Shown: positions 22,107 through 25,903 of the stretch, piece after piece | Position numbering within the stretch: the stretch's first letter is position 1 | How the letters are laid out: each line of letters begins with the position of its first letter | IMG/VR virus record: IMGVR_UViG_3300042445_000388 | Coordinates: 1-25,903 of that record | Source: a virus | Strand: one strand, 5' to 3' | Length of the DNA stretch: 25,903 nt | Program-made: the position numbers and the translations under genes | Notes under the pieces: model-generated | The model's database searches: none | Told to the model about the DNA's origin: nothing | What the model saw: the letters and a program-made list of their open reading frames with translations, nothing else

Positions 22107-22174
22107 ATATAACACGAAAAACGGCATTGCGTGGGCTGGAGGAAAGAGGGCAGGAAAAAATAAAATTGATCAGC

Positions 22175-22185
22175 CACGAAGTTAA
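22175..22185 (+). repeat. CACGAAGTTAA half-site
   Basis: This single half of the CACGAAGTTAAC palindrome family lies just beside the AAAAGTAAAAA inverted repeat. Confidence 0.5.
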
Positions 22186-22297
22186 AAAAGTAAAAACAAA
22201 TTTTCGTCCCGAGGTAATTTTTACTTTTCCTTGTTATATTGTATTTTTATATTAAGTTATTGATTATATTGATATTTGTATTTTTATACCTGCTTTT

Positions 22298-22327
22298 CTA
22301 AGTCATTGATTTTTCAGTAATAATACA
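22298..22327 (+). repeat. Direct repeat R3
   Basis: Identical to R4 over its 30 bases. A degenerate copy (AAGTTATTGATTATA) lies at 22254-22268, between R2 and R3. Confidence 0.88.
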
Positions 22328-22349
22328 CCCTACATATTATAGGGGTATT

Positions 22350-22379
22350 CTAAGTCATTGATTTTTCAGTAATAATACA
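22350..22379 (+). repeat. Direct repeat R4
   Basis: Identical to R3 and starting 52 bp after it. Core AAGTCATTGATTT and end CAGTAATAATACA. Confidence 0.88.
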
Positions 22380-22458
22380 GGGCTTGTTATATTACCCCAT
22401 GTGCGTGTTATATTGCGTCACAAAAGTGTCACAATTAAAAGACACAGAAACATGTAGC

Positions 22459-22476
22459 CACGAAGTTAACTTCGTG
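22459..22476. repeat. Perfect 18-bp palindrome CACGAAGTTAACTTCGTG
   Basis: A perfect palindrome that touches the left end of 30-bp element copy E. The same half-site is found at 21890, 21985, 22175 and 22630. Confidence 0.85.
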
Positions 22477-22505
22477 AACATTCTTACTTCTGCGTAAACT
22501 TGTTC
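22476..22505. promoter_or_regulatory. 30-bp palindromic element, copy E (degenerate)
   Basis: Half-sites GAACATTCTTACT and CGTAAACTTGTTC. The left half matches the consensus fully, the right half only in part. It is abutted by the 18-bp palindrome. No gene start with an SD follows it. Confidence 0.65.
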
Positions 22506-22561
22506 ATTGACTTTGGCTTTAGCTTTAGCATTCTTTTTACTACGGTCATAACTACGGTCAG

Positions 22562-22586
22562 ACCAAGTTAACAAAGTTAACTTGGT
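22562..22586. repeat. Inverted repeat ACCAAGTTAAC with 3-bp loop
   Basis: Perfect 11-bp arms ACCAAGTTAAC (22562-22572) and GTTAACTTGGT (22576-22586) around AAA. It could form a hairpin or bind a dimer, and is related to the CACRAAGTTAAC family. It lies ahead of the terminator at 22607. Confidence 0.75.
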
Positions 22587-22606
22587 AAAAAATGGGCGAA
22601 AAAAAA

Positions 22607-22624
22607 CCCTGTATTTCTACAGGG
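22607..22624. terminator. Bidirectional intrinsic terminator
   Basis: CCCTGTA and TACAGGG form a 7-bp stem around TTTC. On the plus strand CTTTTTT follows; on the minus strand eight Ts (complement of 22599-22606) follow. It lies 17 bases beyond the stop of the 22642 gene, so it ends that leftward transcript. Confidence 0.85.
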
Positions 22625-22629
22625 CTTTT

Positions 22630-22640
22630 TTAACTTCGTG
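22630..22640. repeat. CACGAAGTTAA half-site at gene end
   Basis: TTAACTTCGTG, the inverse of the CACGAAGTTAA half-site, lies between the terminator and the stop of the 22642 gene. Confidence 0.45.
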
Positions 22641-22641
22641 A

Positions 22642-23376
22642 TTACTTAATGTCAGCTAAAAATTTCTTAATAGCCTGTTCATTTTCTAAGCAACGATAAG
22701 CAAAATCAAGTTTAGCTAGTGAGTATTCAAAAATAGGTTCATTATTTTTGTTTAATCTACCGCTATCAATCTTTAGCATTTTTTGCACCTTTTCTACCAT
22801 AGCTTTAAGATTTTTGCCTTGCTGTTCTTTTTGCTGTGAAACCAATTTTTCAGATTTGATTTTTTTAACTTCGCTTAACTCTTTTTGAAGTTTAATATCT
22901 TCTTCTTTTGGTTTCACATTATCAATAAAAGCTTGACCGATAACCCTGTTCACTTTAGCAAGTTTAGCTTCTACACTTTCCAATGCTTCGTGAATATACT
23001 TTTCTTTTAATTCTTTTCTTTTTGCACTCATTCGCAACCCGTCTTTTGTAGGCTTTGAAGGTTTCACGAATTTAGGGTTCGCAAATTGCACTTGCTTCAA
23101 CATTTGAGAAAAAAGCTTTTCTGATGTTGTTAATGCTAGTTTATGGTCATTCACTAATGAATTAAGAATGACCTGTTGAACCTGTTTAAGCAAATTATAA
23201 TCAGGCTTTAAACCCATAAGCTTCAACATTAAAGCACTTGCGGTGTTCATTCTTTTATCGGCGGTCAAGTGCGTTTCATGTGAAGCACTTAATTCAACGC
23301 TGATACTCTTACATGATGATAAAACTTCTACTGGTAAATTAATAACTTCTACTTCTTTTTGAGTTTCTTTTGACAT
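22642..23376 (-). CDS. Helical, Lys-rich protein of unknown function (244 aa)
   Basis: The start is ATG 23374-23376, with AAAGG seven bases upstream; the ATG at 23391 has no SD. The product is almost wholly helical, Lys- and Glu-rich and soluble, with coiled-coil-like stretches (KLAKVNRVIGQAFIDNVKPK, KIKSEKLVSQQKEQQGK). I do not recognise it. It stands alone, with its own promoter (23472-23499), palindrome copy F and a terminator, outside the two leftward operons. An isolated single-gene unit with its own copy of the shared operator-like element is what a regulator or an early takeover protein would look like; this is inference. Confidence 0.75.
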   Translation of the reverse strand: MSKETQKEVEVINLPVEVLSSCKSISVELSASHETHLTADKRMNTASALMLKLMGLKPDYNLLKQVQQVILNSLVNDHKLALTTSEKLFSQMLKQVQFANPKFVKPSKPTKDGLRMSAKRKELKEKYIHEALESVEAKLAKVNRVIGQAFIDNVKPKEEDIKLQKELSEVKKIKSEKLVSQQKEQQGKNLKAMVEKVQKMLKIDSGRLNKNNEPIFEYSLAKLDFAYRCLENEQAIKKFLADIK

Positions 23377-23407
23377 GGTATAACCTTTCATTTTAAGTTT
23401 ATAAAGT

Positions 23408-23437
23408 GAACATTTTTACTAGCTAGTAAGAATGTTC
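23408..23437. promoter_or_regulatory. 30-bp palindromic element, copy F
   Basis: Half-sites GAACATTTTTACT and AGTAAGAATGTTC around AGCT. The symmetry extends to GTG...CAC at 23406-23439, with one mismatch. It lies between the promoter at 23472 and the ATG at 23376. Confidence 0.88.
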
Positions 23438-23471
23438 ACAAGGCTTAGCGTTATTGCCTTGCCTTAATTAA

Positions 23472-23499
23472 ATAATGACACCTAGCTTGATAATGTCAA
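23472..23499 (-). promoter_or_regulatory. Sigma70-like promoter of the 22642 gene
   Basis: -35 TTGACA (23494-23499, perfect) and -10 CATTAT (23472-23477, 4 of 6) separated by 16 bp, reading leftward; -35 extends to TTGACATT as at 4866 and 18476. Confidence 0.62.
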
Positions 23500-23690
23500 A
23501 TATAAAGCATGATATTTGAACCCCACCTATACCCCATCACCCCAAAACTTTGTGGGACTCCGTGCGATTGCCTTTACACTATGATTCGCATAAACGATAT
23601 ACATTTTTTAAAAAATCGGAAAATAGAAACCCACCCCCTATCAAAAGAAAAGGGATTTGTAAAAAAATTTTTATAAAAAATTTAAAAAAA
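23500..23690. other. AT-rich spacer without a gene
   Basis: It holds long A/T runs, a 14-bp ATTTTTTAAAAAAT palindrome near 23605, and nothing that looks coding. The open frame at 23550-23738 has no SD and a composition set by the A runs. Confidence 0.5.
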
Positions 23691-23691
23691 C

Positions 23692-23710
23692 GGGTTTTCA
23701 TTCAAAACCC
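23692..23710 (-). terminator. Intrinsic terminator of the SprT-like gene
   Basis: GGGTTTT (23692-23698) pairs with AAAACCC (23704-23710) over a 5-nt loop. On the leftward strand it is followed by GTTTTTTTAAATTTTTT, giving a strong T tract 25 bases after the stop of the metalloprotease gene. Confidence 0.82.
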
Positions 23711-23734
23711 CAAAGATGCAACAATGAATGAAAA

Positions 23735-24079
23735 CTAGATTGCTTTTGGATCGAAGTTGTATAACTCGGAGTAGACGTCTTTGATGCGGAGGAACTTAGG
23801 ACCATGCTCATGGAAATCATCATCACCTCTTACATATAAGGCTAGATGCACCATCTCATGGAGGAGGGTTTGAAATATAGTAGTAAAGTAACCACAAGAA
23901 CCAGAACTTATTTGAATTTCCATCTCATGCTCATCAAAACACCCATAGATGGTAGGATCTTTAATAACTTTAAATCTAACTTTAGAAGACTTAGGCATCG
24001 AAAGAGTATTGAAGGGCGCCATTTGACAAGCCATGTTGTAAAGAATCTCTAAATTTTTAGAAGTAAGAGTAGTTTTCAT
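23735..24079 (-). CDS. SprT-like zinc metalloprotease
   Basis: The 114-residue product has HEMVH (H74, E75, H78) in TLLHEMVHLALY, followed by HEHGPKFLRI with the third ligand H92; this is the SprT/Spartan-like peptidase core. The length is right for a stand-alone phage SprT domain, without the C-terminal zinc ribbon of larger homologs. Spartan-type enzymes cut DNA-protein crosslinks; a phage one may clean proteins off replicating DNA. It is read leftward, divergently from terminase, with 103 nt between the starts. A weak promoter (TTGAAG, 16 bp, TATTAT) lies in that gap. A terminator follows. Confidence 0.83.
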   Translation of the reverse strand: MKTTLTSKNLEILYNMACQMAPFNTLSMPKSSKVRFKVIKDPTIYGCFDEHEMEIQISSGSCGYFTTIFQTLLHEMVHLALYVRGDDDFHEHGPKFLRIKDVYSELYNFDPKAI

Positions 24080-24103
24080 ACACCCATTCTATCAAAAAAG
24101 TGC

Positions 24104-24132
24104 TTGATTTATATAATAATTTACTATATATT
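24104..24132 (+). promoter_or_regulatory. Candidate late promoter before terminase
   Basis: -35 TTGATT (24104-24109) and -10 TATATT (24127-24132) with a 17-bp spacer, reading rightward, about 50 nt before the TerS ATG. The -35 lies in AAGTGCTTGATTT (24098-24110), identical to 21948-21960 and close to the R1-R4 core. Confidence 0.6.
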
Positions 24133-24182
24133 CGCTTCAACAGCTGCAAAAATAAATTCTAAGGTGTAAACAGCGACATTTT

Positions 24183-24764
24183 ATGGCTATATCCATTATT
24201 CCAGAAACAAATAAGCCCTTGCCTGATGACTTTGAGTCAGAAGAACCTACTACTTTCAATAAAAAAGTGGAAGTTGCCTCCGCAACTGCTAAATTTTTAA
24301 TGGATGCAGGAGCAGAAATCCCAGTTTCGACCCAAGAAAAAGAAGAAGCAGCAGAAATATTTAAAAAATACACTAATCCTGACGTTACTGCCTCATTAAA
24401 CGCAGCAACCAGTAAAGCATTAAGCGTTCCAGCTACAGTTCAGCATTTATACGCGATGCTCTCGGATTATGACCATCAAGTTGTACAAGAAGCCGTCCAG
24501 TTGAGACGGTTTGTTACAAATAAACTCATAGAAGATGCAGGATTATCAGATCCAAGACACAGATTAAAAGCCCTAGAGCTTCTAGGTAAGATATCTGACG
24601 TAGGATTGTTCTCAGAAAAAACAGAAATCACAGTTAAAAATTTAAGCCAAGAAGATTTAGAAACACAAATCAAATCAAAGCTTTACAAAATATTAGGCAA
24701 GACTGCAGTTATAGATACAACGTTTGAAGTTGTAGATGTAAAAGACGTAACACCAGATATTTAA
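24183..24764 (+). CDS. terS: Terminase small subunit
   Basis: The 193-residue product recognises phage DNA for packaging. The helical region VQEAVQLRRFVTNKLIEDAG is followed by RHRLKALELLGKISDVGLFS and SEKTEITVKN, a pattern I know from environmental-phage small terminases. The N-terminus is acidic and disordered (NKPLPDDFESEE). The gene precedes the large subunit gene by one base. The ATG has no good SD (AAGGTG is 16 bases away), so initiation may depend on other leader features. It is the first gene of the rightward late operon. Confidence 0.75.
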   Translation: MAISIIPETNKPLPDDFESEEPTTFNKKVEVASATAKFLMDAGAEIPVSTQEKEEAAEIFKKYTNPDVTASLNAATSKALSVPATVQHLYAMLSDYDHQVVQEAVQLRRFVTNKLIEDAGLSDPRHRLKALELLGKISDVGLFSEKTEITVKNLSQEDLETQIKSKLYKILGKTAVIDTTFEVVDVKDVTPDI

Positions 24765-24765
24765 T

Positions 24766-25903
24766 ATGCCTATTGAAATTACAGGCGTAACTGATGCCGA
24801 GTTAGATAAAGCGTTAGCTAATATAAGCTTACTAACGGCTACAGAACAACAACAGTTATTATCTGAGCTAGATGCATTAGAAAAAACTCAGACTGTTGAG
24901 AAAAGACAGAATACTTTTTTGGAGTTTGTGAAACATGTATATCCTGGTTACAAAGTTGGTGCACACCATAAACGATTGGCTCAAATCTTTGAAGACATCG
25001 CTAACGGGAAAAAGAAACGCGTTATTGTTAACATTGCTCCGCGACACGGAAAATCAGAACTCATCTCATATTTGGCACCGGCTTGGTTTTTGGGTAAGTA
25101 TCCAGACAAGAAGATTATTATGGCATCTCATACTGCTGACCTTGCAGTTAACTTTGGTCGACGTGTTCGTAACCTTGTGGGTAGTGATGCTTATAGTGAT
25201 ATATTTCCTGATGTAGAGTTACAAGCAGATAGTAAGTCTGCCTCTCGTTGGGGAACTAATCATAATGGAGAATATTTTGCAATTGGTGTTGGTGGTGCCC
25301 TCGCTGGTCGCGGGGCTGATTTGTTTATCATTGATGATCCACACTCCGAACAAGACGCCAAGTTGGGACGTCCGGATGTTTTTCTGCCTGCTTGGGAGTG
25401 GTTTCAGTCTGGTCCAATACAACGTCTTATGCCGGGCGGTGCGATTATTGTGGTGATGACTAGGTGGTCTAAGCTAGACTTGACCGGCCAAATAGTTAAC
25501 CAAATGATCAAGACTGAAGGCGTTGACGATTGGGAAGTCGTTGAATTTCCAGCGATTATTGAAGACAAAGATGGTAACGAAGCTTCACTTTGGCCTGAAT
25601 TTTGGCCACTTGAAGAATTACAGGCAAAAAAGGCTTCACTAGATGTACGGTATTGGAATGCGCAATACTTACAGAACCCAGTCTCCGAAGAAGGTGCTCT
25701 CATCAAACGTGAATGGTGGAAGATATGGGAGAACGAAGTGCCACCAAGTTGTGAGTTTACAATCATGTCTCTTGATGCTGCACAAGAAGCTAACAATAGA
25801 GCGGATTATAATTCGTTAACTACGTGGGGTGTCTTTTTTAACGAAGAGACCAATAATTATAATATAATACTGCTAAATGCAATTAAGCAACGATTAGAGT
25901 TTC
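24766..25903 (+). CDS. terL: Terminase large subunit (partial at right edge)
   Basis: The packaging motor runs off the right edge after about 379 residues. The ATPase has Walker A NIAPRHGKSE (89-98, with G95-K96-S97) and Walker B LFIIDDPHS (D190, D191). The nuclease begins with MSLDAAQEANNRADYNSLTTWG, where D337 is the likely first metal ligand. The coupling motif and remaining nuclease residues lie outside. The ATG follows the TerS TAA by one base and has no SD, so translation is coupled. The frame is open to the edge, with no sign of a frameshift. Confidence 0.93.
   Translation, partial: MPIEITGVTDAELDKALANISLLTATEQQQLLSELDALEKTQTVEKRQNTFLEFVKHVYPGYKVGAHHKRLAQIFEDIANGKKKRVIVNIAPRHGKSELISYLAPAWFLGKYPDKKIIMASHTADLAVNFGRRVRNLVGSDAYSDIFPDVELQADSKSASRWGTNHNGEYFAIGVGGALAGRGADLFIIDDPHSEQDAKLGRPDVFLPAWEWFQSGPIQRLMPGGAIIVVMTRWSKLDLTGQIVNQMIKTEGVDDWEVVEFPAIIEDKDGNEASLWPEFWPLEELQAKKASLDVRYWNAQYLQNPVSEEGALIKREWWKIWENEVPPSCEFTIMSLDAAQEANNRADYNSLTTWGVFFNEETNNYNIILLNAIKQRLEF

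Larger units (their letters stand above)
21791..22641. promoter_or_regulatory. Non-coding control region, possible origin
   Basis: About 850 bp without a convincing gene. It holds four 30-bp direct repeats, CACRAAGTTAAC palindromes, palindrome copy E, an 11-bp inverted repeat AAAAGTAAAAA (22186-22196 and 22218-22228), several GTTATATT words and ACATTGTC words, and a bidirectional terminator. The AT-rich runs and iterated repeats would suit a replication origin or a control switch. A weak leftward promoter (TTGACA at 22056-22061, TATTAT at 22035-22040, 15-bp spacer) overlaps repeat 1. Confidence 0.55.

Noticed and set aside
22013-22379. Direct repeats R1-R4 as a CRISPR array
   Set aside because: Gaps are irregular (about 34, 191 and 22 bp), there are no uniform spacers, and no cas genes are present; Cas4-like similarity alone is not enough.
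22031-22379. TAATAC words in the repeats as T7-type RNA polymerase promoters
   Set aside because: No single-subunit RNA polymerase gene is seen in the window, and the bases after TAATAC differ among the four copies.
22392-22574. A 60-codon leftward frame over the control region, with a DRSxDRS repeat and Lys/Ala-rich text
   Set aside because: It starts with TTG inside an inverted repeat, has no SD, and runs through two palindromes that explain its pattern.
14445-23437. The 30-bp element as a LexA (SOS) box
   Set aside because: The known boxes (CTGT-N8-ACAG or GAAC-N4-GTTC) are shorter; here GAAC and GTTC lie 22 bp apart.
23550-23738. A 62-codon rightward frame
   Set aside because: It has no SD and starts with TTG; its composition comes from A/T runs, and it overlaps a terminator.
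24137-24373. A leftward frame opposite the terminase small subunit gene
   Set aside because: It is a shadow of the terS frame, with Ser/Ala-rich translation and no SD.

Overview
The window is part of the genome of a tailed, double-stranded DNA bacteriophage (Caudoviricetes), visibly AT-rich, with bacterial-type Shine-Dalgarno (SD) sites and sigma70-like promoters. The signs are a terminase pair on the right, a phage-type family A DNA polymerase, a primase-helicase, several small nucleases and a dense set of overlapping small genes. No host, integrase, tRNA or rRNA gene is visible, so the host stays unnamed. The left edge carries the 3' end of a rightward gene and the right edge enters a rightward late (packaging/structural) operon. 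This fits a circular or circularly permuted map in which late genes run rightward and early genes leftward.

From 160 to 10824 on the minus strand lies the replication and recombination module: primase-helicase, XRE regulator, a candidate single-stranded-DNA-binding protein, a coiled-coil protein, two HNH endonuclease-like genes, an SNF2-type helicase, a RecB/Cas4-like nuclease, a 2OG-Fe(II) oxygenase-like protein and DNA polymerase A. From 10827 to 18334 lies a leftward operon with a VRR-NUC nuclease, a DUF3310 protein and, at its promoter-proximal end, an unusual cassette: MoxR-like AAA+ ATPase, HExxH/VWA protein and a DUF3150-like protein, with several uncharacterised partners. From 18500 to 21658 is a second leftward operon of mostly tiny proteins (zinc finger, HTH, membrane proteins, SleB-like hydrolase). 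Positions 21709-22641 are a non-coding control region with direct repeats and palindromes. It is followed by a lone leftward gene (22642-23376), an SprT-like metalloprotease gene (23735-24079) and, divergently, terminase small and large subunits.

The most notable signal is a family of seven 30-bp near-palindromes (half-site GAACATTCTTACT, 4-bp spacer, inverted half-site). Four sit about 20 nt upstream of start codons, each next to the same AAGGAGAGAG ribosome site. Two of these also lie downstream of near-identical promoters, and two mark junctions around the MoxR/VWA genes. A second palindrome family (CACRAAGTTAAC half-sites) and a direct repeat (AAGTNVTTGATTT core) occupy the control region, and a copy of the direct-repeat core overlaps the proposed late promoter. 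Together these look like a phage-wide regulatory circuit.

Five or more genes of 38-59 codons were found by eye from stop/start overlaps, and several starts were moved to SD-supported positions, including GTG and TTG starts. All functional calls rest on motif reading; no database search was run.
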